From Bacillota bacterium (lineage in GTDB: Bacteria; Bacillota; Clostridia; Acetivibrionales; DSM-27016), in assembly GCA_023390115.1 (NCBI GenBank), contig JAEWDM010000007.1, positions 62,001 through 126,000 on the forward strand: DNA of 64,000 bases, written 5' to 3'. The position numbers and the translations under genes are program-made. The notes under the pieces are model-generated. The model saw only the letters and a list, made by a program, of their open reading frames with translations, did not search any database and was not told the DNA's origin. Positions 52,013-59,850 of the stretch are shown piece after piece (the first letter of the stretch is position 1; every line of letters begins with the position of its first letter).

Positions 52013-52384
52013 CTAACCCAATTGAAACGGCGGCGTTTCAAAATCAGACAGCTTGATTTCTCCCTCCATCGGAGAGAAAATACTGATCCTGCAGCCACTG
52101 ATTGTTTGAATGAAGTTGACGGTCTTTACCATATCCCGCCCGATCTGGCTCATCGAATCCACCAGCAGAACCTGAAAGCTCCCAGCCTTTGCTGCTTTCA
52201 AAACAGCCCGCAGGCCGGGACGGTTAAAGTTCAGGCCGCTGCCCAAGTCCTGAGAAGAACCGACAACGGTAAAGCCCATCTGTGCGGCGTAGGTTTCCAG
52301 TCTTTCATATTGCCCTTTCAAAACACCGTGGGTATCCTCCGGCGCATCGATGCGGCAGTAAATCCATGCGGATTTTCTGTCCAT
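52013..52384 (-). CDS. Resolvase-like protein without catalytic serine
   Basis: 123 aa matching only the serine-recombinase N-terminal fold: WIYCRIDAPED, then LETYAAQMGFTVVGSSQDLG and FNRPGLRAVLKAAKAGSFQV. The catalytic Ser (YxRVS) is replaced by Asp (CRIDA), and the R-x-S-R motif is degenerate (SMSQIGRD). No DNA-binding domain. It may regulate or assemble with the active recombinases. AGGAGGAATTTTTCT precedes ATG. Confidence 0.82.
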   Translation of the reverse strand: MDRKSAWIYCRIDAPEDTHGVLKGQYERLETYAAQMGFTVVGSSQDLGSGLNFNRPGLRAVLKAAKAGSFQVLLVDSMSQIGRDMVKTVNFIQTISGCRISIFSPMEGEIKLSDFETPPFQLG

Positions 52385-52400
52385 AGAAAAATTCCTCCTT

Positions 52401-52781
52401 TCACAAGCTCAGGCTCATTTGCGGTTCCGGCAGCAGGGCATCAAGTCCGAAGCTTACAGCTAAGGCTTCATTGACCTGCTGCATCTGCGGCTCCCTCAAA
52501 TGGCCTATGTACTCACGCAGGCGGGAACGGTCAATGGTTCGCACCTGCTCCAGCAGCACAAGGGAATTCTGCCGCAGACCATACTGCTGGCTGCACAGCC
52601 GGATATGGGTGGGCAGAGGGTTCTTTTCGGTACGGCTGGTGATGGCGGCCACGATGACGGTAGGACTGTAGCGGTTTCCGATATCGTTTTGGACTATCAA
52701 AATAGGCCTGATACCGCCCTGCTCACAGCCCACAACCGGAGTTAAATCGGCGTAGAACATATCGCCCTTATAAATACGCAT
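52401..52781 (-). CDS. MazF/PemK-like endoribonuclease toxin, no antitoxin alongside
   Basis: 126 aa. KGDMFYADLTPVVGCEQGGIRPILIVQND (here shortened: DMFYADLTPVVGCEQGG, RPILIVQND), VIVAAITSR, LPTHIRL, VLLEQVRTIDRSRL are MazF landmarks. MazF enzymes cut mRNA at short sequences. No MazE-like ORF precedes it; a 620-base noncoding stretch does. Operon with the recombinase genes. An alternative is a recombinase-associated regulator that kept the fold. Confidence 0.88.
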   Translation of the reverse strand: MRIYKGDMFYADLTPVVGCEQGGIRPILIVQNDIGNRYSPTVIVAAITSRTEKNPLPTHIRLCSQQYGLRQNSLVLLEQVRTIDRSRLREYIGHLREPQMQQVNEALAVSFGLDALLPEPQMSLSL

Positions 52782-53405
52782 TTCGCATTCCTCCTATCTC
52801 TTTTTTGAAATCAGTGTTATATCACAAGGATAAGGACAGCCGCCGCTTGTGACCAAGTTTACCCGCAAGACAGCTGTCCTCATAGTTTCTGATATAACAA
52901 AACTCTTGTTCTTCGTTTTCTGCTGCTTCTATTCGACACTACTCCCCGAAGCAGAACACCACAGGCAGAGTGCCTGCGGCATAAGGACGATTCCGTCCTT
53001 GGGCAGTCAGCTTAAACCAGCCTTGGTTATTGGCTGTCATGGGACTCTCACCCCCGCCGGGTTCTCCGGCGGCTGCACCCATTGCGATGTCTGTGGCTGT
53101 GCAGAAGTATCATTGTAGGCTGTTCAGGTCATGGCGGGGCAATCTACCACAGATTGCTTTTCGGACGGACATTTCTCGCTCGGCACCTTTGATGCTATCG
53201 TATTGACGGATAGCTCTGACCTATCCGCAGATGGTCTTGGCGTGTCCTCCAAAGCCGCTTTCCCCTCATCGGAGCTGAACAGCTAACGTATTTAAGCTGC
53301 TGGATATAACCGAATGGCTCGGTGTTTTTCAAGGAACACGAGGGAGATAGAAAATCCCCCTCACTTCTATAAAGGAAAAAGTGAGGGGGCGTACAACCGA
53401 AAAAA
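52782..53405. ncRNA. Hairpin-rich noncoding region, candidate structured RNA upstream of mazF
   Basis: 624 bases without a supported gene. Four consecutive hairpins are seen: CAGGCA-GAG-TGCCTG (52962-52976), AAGGACG-ATTC-CGTCCTT (52983-53000), CAGCC...GGCTG (53018-53036) and CCGCCGG-GTTCT-CCGGCGG (53054-53072). The strand is undecided since the stems work on both. A terminator of the upstream gene is at 53350-53390. Family not recognised. Confidence 0.4.
53350..53390 (-). terminator. Terminator after the sigma-like gene
   Basis: CCCCCTCACT and AGTGAGGGGG arms with a 14-base loop, minus-strand tail ATTTTC, 15 bases after the stop codon. Confidence 0.85.
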
Positions 53406-53819
53406 TTAGAAATCAATCATTTTTTTCAGTTTGTCCAGTATTTTCTTTTTGCGTTTACTGATGGCCTGTTGCGTGACCAATAGTTCTGCAGCCAGATCTG
53501 CTTCCTTTTTATCATTAAAAAACAATTCGTCAACGAGGGAGCGTTCATCTTCCGGCAAGGATTGAAGAGCAATCCACAGTGCCTCCAGCTGTTCCTGATG
53601 AATGAGCCTGTCCACGATGTCCGGCTGAACACGGACTATGAGGTAATCAATATTGACGCCGTCCTCCCGGAATCGCTCCAGCGACAATTCGTTCTGGCGG
53701 ATCAGCTTATCCTGATAGCGTTCCGCTTCCCGCTCTTTATGGTAGGCACGGTAGACGGCCTCGCTGACCTCTACACGCTGCTTTTTTACAACAATGGTAT
53801 ATTTTTTGTTCTCTGACAT
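53406..53819 (-). CDS. Sigma-70 region-4-like protein of the mobile element
   Basis: 137 aa with AGGAGGACAAGCAT before ATG. The start (KYTIVVKKQRVEVSEAVYRAYHKERE) and the C-terminal HTH (SLPEDERSLVDELFFNDKKE, AAELLVTQQAISKRKKKIL) match the small sigma-like regulators of Tn916-type and related ICEs (Orf7-like). It lacks region 2, so it is a regulator instead of a full sigma factor. The gene precedes the noncoding region and mazF in the same direction. Confidence 0.82.
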   Translation of the reverse strand: MSENKKYTIVVKKQRVEVSEAVYRAYHKEREAERYQDKLIRQNELSLERFREDGVNIDYLIVRVQPDIVDRLIHQEQLEALWIALQSLPEDERSLVDELFFNDKKEADLAAELLVTQQAISKRKKKILDKLKKMIDF

Positions 53820-54128
53820 ATGCTTGTCCTCCTAATTTTCAAAATGTGATTGAAAACGAAGGACAAGAGGCGGTGACCGGCATCGGGGTATGATTATGTG
53901 CAGCAAAAAAAGAGCATACCGATTGACATGACCGTCCGTTGGCACGCTCTTATATGTTATTTCATGTTTTACATGCTCTGGTGGTTCGTGTTGGTGGGCA
54001 TAGCTATCCGCTAGGCAACATAGGCTTTTTTTAAGAAATCACCTATGTAAGCATCTATTATGAAGATAGCCTAATGTCGCTGCAGCAAATGCGCAGCGGT
54101 GTAGTCTGTATCGACCAACACATAAGAA

Positions 54129-54158
54129 ATCCCCCCAAACTTCACGGGTTTGGAGGGA
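54129..54158 (-). terminator. Terminator after the ABC transporter genes
   Basis: Minus strand TCCCTCCAAAC, loop CCGTGAA, GTTTGGGGGGA then TTTCTTATG. Confidence 0.75.
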
Positions 54159-54174
54159 TGCTTTAGATATTCAG

Positions 54175-54221
54175 GCATGAAGAATGACCCGCCAAAGCGC
54201 CGTTTTTTTATATGGCGGGTA
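54175..54221. repeat. Cargo-flanking hairpin repeat, left copy
   Basis: ACCCGCCAAAGCGCCG, T7 run, ATATGGCGGGT. The stem CCCGCCA/TGGCGGG surrounds a T tract. It is nearly identical to the copy at 56716-56765, including about ten flanking bases (GGCATGAAGAATGA against TGCATGTAGAGTGT). Confidence 0.75.
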
Positions 54222-54266
54222 TAAAATAGAGCTAAAACCTCAAATTGTGATTTGGACTCGCTTAGG

Positions 54267-55010
54267 TTACTCCCATTTAAAAAACCGAATGGAAATACCG
54301 CCGCAAACTACCGCAATGATTCCCATAACCGCAAGAGGAAACAGTACGCCCTCAACCGGCAGCCCAAGTGAGGTGGCTTTCAAAAGCTTAATTCCCTGTG
54401 TTAAAGGCATAACGTCCGCTATCCTCTGCAGCGATGCAGGCATAACCTCATAGGGTAATGTTGCTCCGGAGAAAATCAGCATGGGGAAGTAAAGTACACT
54501 TGCAAGGATACTTGCGGTTTTCATGTTCGGAGAAAGTCCGCCGACCAGCATTCCGATGCTGAACATAGAAAGCATAACAAGGACAAAGGAACCTAAAAAC
54601 GGAAGGAAATCACCCTGCAGCCAGACTCCGAAAAATAGAGCAGCAACCAGATAGACCAGCACAAGCGCAATAAAAGAATATATGGAGTAGATTGTTACCT
54701 GTACTGCCAGTAGCAGGGACGGGCTTGATGGTGTTACCTGAAACCGCTTTAGAATTTTCTTTTGCCGATAGTCGGAAATCACAAGGGGCAGCCCCATGAC
54801 GCCTCCTGCACAAATGGCAATGGTTGAAATGGCACCGAAGGACTGTTCCAGAAAGCTGTAACCTGCACTGTCATATGCGGGTTTGTTTCCATAAATCATG
54901 CCAAGCAGTATCACCATAACAACCGGCATACAAATGGCAAAAATAATCATATCCATTCCACGAAAAGACAATTTCATCTGTGTTCTCAGCGTAGTGAAAA
55001 ACTTATTCAT
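54267..55010 (-). CDS. ABC-2 type transporter permease
   Basis: 247 aa from ATG overlapping the ATPase stop (ATGAATAA). Six membrane helices; MNKFFTTLRTQMKLSFRGMD start and the conserved MLIFSGATLPYEVMPASLQR then ADVMPLTQGIKLLKATSLG of ABC-2 exporters. Partner of the adjacent ATPase; drug, bacteriocin or lipid export are typical. GAGGAGG lies about nine bases upstream. Confidence 0.9.
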   Translation of the reverse strand: MNKFFTTLRTQMKLSFRGMDMIIFAICMPVVMVILLGMIYGNKPAYDSAGYSFLEQSFGAISTIAICAGGVMGLPLVISDYRQKKILKRFQVTPSSPSLLLAVQVTIYSIYSFIALVLVYLVAALFFGVWLQGDFLPFLGSFVLVMLSMFSIGMLVGGLSPNMKTASILASVLYFPMLIFSGATLPYEVMPASLQRIADVMPLTQGIKLLKATSLGLPVEGVLFPLAVMGIIAVVCGGISIRFFKWE

Positions 55011-55731
55011 TGTCATCAGCCTCCTCTCCCGTAAACCACAGGTATGCTTCTTCCAGCTTTTCATATGGACTTTTTGCAATTGCCTCTGGAATCGTACCAC
55101 AGAAGAGAAATTGCCCGTCTTTCAAAATTCCAATTCTGTCGCAAAGCTCCTCTACCTCGTCCATAAAATGAGAGGTTAACAGGATCGTCAATCCCTTTTC
55201 CTTTAGCTCCTTTAAGCTTTTCCAGACACTTCTTCTCGCTCTTGTGTCAAGACCGGTGGTCAGCTCATCCAAGAACACCACCTGCGGATTTGGAATGAGC
55301 GCAAGGATAATGAACAGCTTTTGTTTTTGACCTCCGGACAATTCACTGACGAAGCTCTTTTCCTTGTCTGCAAGTCCGAACCGGCTCAACAATTCCCTGT
55401 AGCTGGCAGGATTTCTGTACAGACAGCTGGTTTCCTGACAAAGCTCGTCCACCCGGATTTTATCAGGGTAATTTGCTTCCTGAAATTGAACACCTACTTG
55501 TTCAAATAGTTTTTTGCGTTCTCTCCCGGGACTCATTCCTAAAATAGAAACACTGCCTCCATCTGCTTTTCTGGTATTTAAGATACATTCGATCATGGTG
55601 CTTTTTCCCGCACCATTGGCTCCCAGCAATCCGAAAACCTCTCCTTTGGGTATGGACAGGTCAATGCCGTTAAGGACATGTAGGTCACCGTATGCTTTAC
55701 GTAACTCTGAAATCTTAATAATGGATTCCAT
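55003..55731 (-). CDS. ABC transporter ATP-binding protein
   Basis: 242 aa from ATG after AAAGGAGGGAAGAAAA. Walker A GANGAGKST, Q-loop VGVQFQEANYP, signature LSGGQKQK, Walker B VVFLDEL followed by TTGLDTR, H-loop LTSHFMDE. DrrA/CcmA-like exporter ATPase. Overlaps the permease by eight bases and follows the MerR regulator by 72 bases, forming a regulated export operon. Confidence 0.95.
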   Translation of the reverse strand: MESIIKISELRKAYGDLHVLNGIDLSIPKGEVFGLLGANGAGKSTMIECILNTRKADGGSVSILGMSPGRERKKLFEQVGVQFQEANYPDKIRVDELCQETSCLYRNPASYRELLSRFGLADKEKSFVSELSGGQKQKLFIILALIPNPQVVFLDELTTGLDTRARRSVWKSLKELKEKGLTILLTSHFMDEVEELCDRIGILKDGQFLFCGTIPEAIAKSPYEKLEEAYLWFTGEEADDNE

Positions 55732-55803
55732 TTTTCTTCCCTCCTTTGCTTGTTGTGAAGTTAGGTTATCACACTGCAAAAGAGTGGTGGTAAAGTGGAG
55801 ACT

Positions 55804-56556
55804 TTATTTTTTCATTTTCTGCATCTTTTCAATTTGAGCGACTGCGTACAGCATATTGACTTTTGCCTCCGACAGAGAAGTCAGAAGTTTATCACAGGCT
55901 GTTATCACATCCTCATTATCTTTAGGCGTGTTGATGCTTTGCCTGAGATCAGCGGCAGGATTTTGTGACAACGCCCCCAGCATCCGTAAAATGGAGGACA
56001 ACGAATAATTTGCACATCGAAGGGAACGAATGATTTTTAACCGCTGGATATCTTCATAGGAATAAACACGATACCTGTTTTGTTTTCGCTTGACGGTAAT
56101 CAATCCATTCAGCTCCCAATTCCGGAGCGTGTCCATTGTAACCTGTAATGTTTCAGCTGTTTCTTTACGGGTAAGGGCAATTTCTTCTTTTGATATGTCC
56201 GAATCGTAGCTGTTCAAAATTTTTCTGGCAATTTCAATGGCTTCCTCGGCGTGGCTCATTTCTAAATCCAATTGCTGCAAATAACATTCTGCCATCTTCA
56301 TGGCATCTTCTAAATTGCCCAGTGCGGATATTTTCAGGATATCTACGGCTTGTTTCCGCAGGCCGTTTTGTAACACTTCCACTTTCAAAACCGCTCGTGC
56401 CATTTTAAATTGCTCGATATGGAGATCGGTGAAAACCCGGTATCCATTGCTCAGACGCTCTGGCGTGGAAATCAGCTTATACTTTTCATAAAGCCTTACG
56501 GTATTCACATGAATACCGATTATTTTTGAAACCTCATGGGTTTTATAACTCTTCAT
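55804..56556 (-). CDS. Regulator with two tandem MerR-type DNA-binding domains
   Basis: 250 aa from ATG with GGAGGTGTATGCCA upstream. Domain 1 about residues 3-70 (THEVSKIIGIHVNTVRLYEK, LISTPERLSNGYRVF), a helical linker, domain 2 about 122-190 (TRKETAETLQVTMDTLRNWE, LITVKRKQNRYRVYSYEDI), then a short helical tail. Ordinary MerR proteins have one HTH and dimerise; here one chain carries both. Likely local regulator of the exporter it precedes. Confidence 0.9.
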   Translation of the reverse strand: MKSYKTHEVSKIIGIHVNTVRLYEKYKLISTPERLSNGYRVFTDLHIEQFKMARAVLKVEVLQNGLRKQAVDILKISALGNLEDAMKMAECYLQQLDLEMSHAEEAIEIARKILNSYDSDISKEEIALTRKETAETLQVTMDTLRNWELNGLITVKRKQNRYRVYSYEDIQRLKIIRSLRCANYSLSSILRMLGALSQNPAADLRQSINTPKDNEDVITACDKLLTSLSEAKVNMLYAVAQIEKMQKMKK

Positions 56557-56621
56557 TGGCATACACCTCCATGCTCATGATACTACAGATTAAAACCTTG
56601 GTGGCTTAATGTAGGGTTGTC

Positions 56622-56650
56622 AGTATACTTTATAAAAGTATCAAAAGCAA
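56622..56650 (-). promoter_or_regulatory. Promoter/operator of the MerR-ABC operon
   Basis: Minus strand TTGCTT (56645-56650), 17-base spacer, TATACT (56622-56627). A 7-base inverted repeat, ATACTTT-ATA-AAAGTAT (56625-56641), fills the spacer, where MerR proteins bind. Confidence 0.65.
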
Positions 56651-56715
56651 GGAGAACTCTTTAATCTTCCATTCTATCAATAAGTGTCCTTTTAGGGAGG
56701 AATGCATTAAATCTT

Positions 56716-56765
56716 CATGCATGTAGAGTGTTCCGCCAAATCGCCGTTTTTTTATTTGGCGGGTT
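56716..56765. repeat. Cargo-flanking hairpin repeat, right copy
   Basis: TCCGCCAAATCGCCG, T7 run, ATTTGGCGGGT; companion of the copy at 54175-54221. The stem is CCGCCAAA/TTTGGCGG. Confidence 0.75.
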
Positions 56766-56817
56766 CACCGTACAAATAGCCATTAACAGTCTTTTGCAAT
56801 TGTTATGAAATCATTTA

Positions 56818-57888
56818 TTAATTAAGTTTCATTTCATAAACAAACTCAAGTTTGCGGAGATAATCTAATTCGATTAAATCGGTTGGACGTACTTCTGTGT
56901 TTCTTTTCTCAAAATAAGCAAGACCAACATGTTTCAGCATTTGATATACAAACTGAGAGCAAAACATGATGTTAGGCTTGAAGGAGTATTTAAATACCAG
57001 TCCTAGCAGGTTATAGGCACTGCCTTCCCGATTGATTTCCTGTATTTTCTCTATCATTTTTTGTTTCTGCTCTTTGGTTGCTTTCAGCCGGTATATCAGA
57101 ATAGATGAATCCGCTTTTTTGTTGAAACATTCGATCATTTCTGGATTCAGGCCCGGCAAATATACATTCTGACCGCCGTTATAGCTAACAATAGTTTCTA
57201 TATCTTTGTCAAAAGACAGCGAAGCATGATTAAACTGCTTTTGTGTAAAAACAGAAATTATCTCACTGGCTGGACTGCCTGAATCCGTAAGTACAATGTA
57301 AATGTGCTCATCGTTCAGACTGCCATAGGCCGCATTGAAATACTCGTCTGTCAAATTTCCATTGCTTACATAACGAAATGAACTATGGCGGGGTAAAAGC
57401 TCTAAGGCTTGTGATAAATTCTCTTTTGAAAAAGCGTGTCCGGCTTTTTTTGCTGTATTAGCAGCTTCCACAATCTTATCTTTGTCATGAACAAGCTGTG
57501 CATAGGTTACTACTGCAAAATCCTGCACAGATGGCATAAAAAAGGTTTTCTTCTCCTTGATAAAGAAAAGCTTTTCTATGATGGGGGGTAACAATATAAT
57601 TGCTGTGCTGGTCAATTTAAGCAGAGTAAATTCCGCAAGGCTTCCTTGATAGTTGTATGTAATCAGGGTACTATATAAAATCTGCAAAACCATTATGGAC
57701 GCATAAATAAAAATCCGTACCAATCGTACATGTAAAGTTGCCGCCGTATAAAGACTGCAAAACAGCATAATAGCAAACACAAATATGTAAGCTAAAATAA
57801 ACATTGCAAAATTTCCACCGATAAAAATTCCGATTAGCATTGCAAGGAGCAATAGAATTAATAGGAAAAACAGTGGTTTTGATTTCAT
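56818..57888 (-). CDS. Membrane-anchored permuted NlpC/P60 (YiiX-like) protein
   Basis: 356 aa; three to four N-terminal membrane helices (about residues 5-110), then a soluble domain. The catalytic pair of the permuted papain fold is visible: His in FNHASLSFD (about 226) and Cys in IMFCSQFVYQML (about 320). Such YiiX/LRAT-like enzymes act on lipids or peptides at membranes; the substrate is unknown. GAAAGGAGAACTAT precedes ATG. Last in the TetR operon, 31 bases after the acyltransferase. Confidence 0.72.
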   Translation of the reverse strand: MKSKPLFFLLILLLLAMLIGIFIGGNFAMFILAYIFVFAIMLFCSLYTAATLHVRLVRIFIYASIMVLQILYSTLITYNYQGSLAEFTLLKLTSTAIILLPPIIEKLFFIKEKKTFFMPSVQDFAVVTYAQLVHDKDKIVEAANTAKKAGHAFSKENLSQALELLPRHSSFRYVSNGNLTDEYFNAAYGSLNDEHIYIVLTDSGSPASEIISVFTQKQFNHASLSFDKDIETIVSYNGGQNVYLPGLNPEMIECFNKKADSSILIYRLKATKEQKQKMIEKIQEINREGSAYNLLGLVFKYSFKPNIMFCSQFVYQMLKHVGLAYFEKRNTEVRPTDLIELDYLRKLEFVYEMKLN

Positions 57889-57919
57889 ATAGTTCTCCTT
57901 TCTGCCGATTTGTTCAGCA

Positions 57920-59134
57920 TTATAATTCGTATAACAAAACGGACTTCATTTGATTTAATAATTGCATTGCGGTAACTCTTTGCTTTTCCGTACCGCACAT
58001 ATTTACAGCCAGTGTGCAACCGTTCTTGTAGGTACTGATAGACACTTGAAAAGAGGGAGCTTGCCTGTATGTGCCGCATAAATAGCACTCTTTGATCGTA
58101 ATTCCTTCAAAAAATATCTTTTCATCAATTGTGCCCAAGTTGGTGTAAGAGATTGGCTCCACGGAGTACAATGATTTCGTGATACGCCTTGATAGATTAG
58201 CAGGAAATATTGCGTGTAATATTTGCAGAAACAGAATGAAATGAAAACAGTCATGGTGTGATTTTTTCCGTTCCATTTCCTGATGTACCGCTAATGTCAT
58301 TTCCTTTAATCTTTCGTCTTTCCCAAGAGAAATGCGGCATAAATATTTGCCTGTCATATTGGCAATCGTCAGTTTTCCACTTTGCATACCAAATTTTCTC
58401 AAGTCAACCGGACAGGGTATTATGATTTCGTTCTTTGTAATAAAGGATTTCAAAGAATAAGCAAAGGAAGCCATAAAAACATCATTTAAAGTAACATGCA
58501 AATTCTTTGCTTTTTCTTGAACTATTTTAAGCTGTTCTTCGGATAGTGTAACCTTTAGGGAATTAAGAAGCGTTTGACCTTGTTCCACTGGCAGAATTTC
58601 CGGGACATTCCCTTTATCAACGTGTTTAATGATGTACGGTAATCTTTGAATAGCAGTATGAAAAAGCAACGGAAATACACTTCGAAAATTTACTTTGCTG
58701 ACTGCCTTTGAATTTTGCTCATTATAGAATTTACACAGTAAGGCAAGGTATTGCTGAAATCCTGTTCCATCGGCTAGAATGTGGCTCATAGCTATTTGCA
58801 AACTATCGCCAGCACTTTGATGATAAATATTAATTTTCAGTTGTGGGCCTATACGCAAATCCCAAATCAAATCCTCATAACAGATCTTTTCTGAAACAAT
58901 TTTGACCATCGAATTACTATCATACTTTGCCGGGACCCATGTGTTTTTTACACCGTTATACCGGCATAGAATTTGCGGGACAATTTCCGCTGTACTTCTT
59001 ACAGCCTGTTTCAATCGGCTAATGTCAATCGCTGTATCAAGTACCATATAACAATATAAAATGGGAATGTGACTTTCCATATATGCTGTTTGTATCAGGT
59101 CAAGAGCCGTTCCCTTATGGATTTTCTTTTTCAT
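57920..59134 (-). CDS. HxxxDG acyltransferase, alcohol acetyltransferase/condensation-like
   Basis: 404 aa from the ATG after GGGTGGAGAAC. The catalytic motif is HILADG (about residue 130), with the second-half DLRKFG-type motif (PVDLRKFG, about 240). Members of this CoA-dependent superfamily make lipid or alcohol esters, or serve as condensation domains. No carrier protein is adjacent, so a lipid or sugar alcohol acceptor is more likely than a peptide synthetase role. Overlaps the TVP38 gene by 20 bases. Confidence 0.78.
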   Translation of the reverse strand: MKKKIHKGTALDLIQTAYMESHIPILYCYMVLDTAIDISRLKQAVRSTAEIVPQILCRYNGVKNTWVPAKYDSNSMVKIVSEKICYEDLIWDLRIGPQLKINIYHQSAGDSLQIAMSHILADGTGFQQYLALLCKFYNEQNSKAVSKVNFRSVFPLLFHTAIQRLPYIIKHVDKGNVPEILPVEQGQTLLNSLKVTLSEEQLKIVQEKAKNLHVTLNDVFMASFAYSLKSFITKNEIIIPCPVDLRKFGMQSGKLTIANMTGKYLCRISLGKDERLKEMTLAVHQEMERKKSHHDCFHFILFLQILHAIFPANLSRRITKSLYSVEPISYTNLGTIDEKIFFEGITIKECYLCGTYRQAPSFQVSISTYKNGCTLAVNMCGTEKQRVTAMQLLNQMKSVLLYEL

Positions 59135-59846
59135 GTTCTCCACCCTTAATTCTTCGGCCTATTCTTTTACAAAAGGCCATCATTTTTTCCTGATACTTTA
59201 TTCCACCAACTCCCAAGATGGCAGTTAGAGCAAAAATCAGGATGGCGGTTGCCCATTCCCCCTGCCGTATGGTAGACCCAATAAAAGTAGAGGATATGAT
59301 GGAGGGAATACGTGCAAAAGTAGAAATCGTTAGAAATTGTGTTAGCTTCATAGGACTGGTTCCAACTACATAGGTCAGCATATCCTTTGGAGTTCCCGGA
59401 ATTAAAAATAGGATAAAAACAATGGTTTCCAATTTCTTAGCGTCTTTCAGGAAAGAAAATTCATCAAGCTTACTTTTTCCAAACAGCTTTGTCACAAGGG
59501 GCGCACCAAATTTTTTGGAGAGCATAAAAATGGCTGATGAAGCAATGACACACCCAAGCAAACAAAGGAATAGACCACCAAATCCGCCATACAACACTCC
59601 CGCCAGAATTTCAACTGGTTCACCGGGTATAAATGCAATCACTATCTGGATGATCTGAATACAGAGGACAAGAAGCCAGCCCCCTATGCCGAAAGAAGTA
59701 ACCCACGCTTTGAATGTTTGCTGTGTTTCCGGCTCTGATAAAAGATTGATATAAGGGAGAGAAATCAGGCTTAAAGCAATCATTAGAGAAAAAAACACAG
59801 CAATTAAAACAGTTAATCTTTTTGTTGGTTTATCGTCTTTTTTCAT
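59115..59846 (-). CDS. TVP38/TMEM64 (DedA-like, SNARE-associated) membrane protein
   Basis: 243 aa, six or so hydrophobic helices with the signature FIPGEPVEILAGVLYGGFGG (cut: PGEPVEILAG, LYGGFGG) and LIPGTPKDMLTYVVG. The family includes probable lipid scramblases. AAGGTGACGAA precedes ATG. Four bases after the lipoprotein stop. Confidence 0.9.
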   Translation of the reverse strand: MKKDDKPTKRLTVLIAVFFSLMIALSLISLPYINLLSEPETQQTFKAWVTSFGIGGWLLVLCIQIIQIVIAFIPGEPVEILAGVLYGGFGGLFLCLLGCVIASSAIFMLSKKFGAPLVTKLFGKSKLDEFSFLKDAKKLETIVFILFLIPGTPKDMLTYVVGTSPMKLTQFLTISTFARIPSIISSTFIGSTIRQGEWATAILIFALTAILGVGGIKYQEKMMAFCKRIGRRIKGGEHEKENP

Positions 59847-59850
59847 TTCG

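Larger units (their letters stand above)
53820..54266. other. Noncoding junction between sigma-like gene and ABC cargo
   Basis: About 450 bases with several stems: CATAGG/CCTATG (about 54022-54060), a terminator at 54129-54158 and the cargo-flanking repeat at 54175-54221. No gene is supported. Confidence 0.5.

Noticed and set aside
52849..53118. 89-codon plus-strand frame in the noncoding region before mazF
   Set aside because: No ribosome site, cysteine-rich random composition and it spans the hairpins; more likely chance.
53195..53416. 73-codon minus-strand frame over the terminator after the sigma-like gene
   Set aside because: It crosses a strong terminator and has no ribosome site.
53406..53819. 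Full sigma factor
   Set aside because: Only a region-4-like HTH is seen; region 2 motifs are missing.
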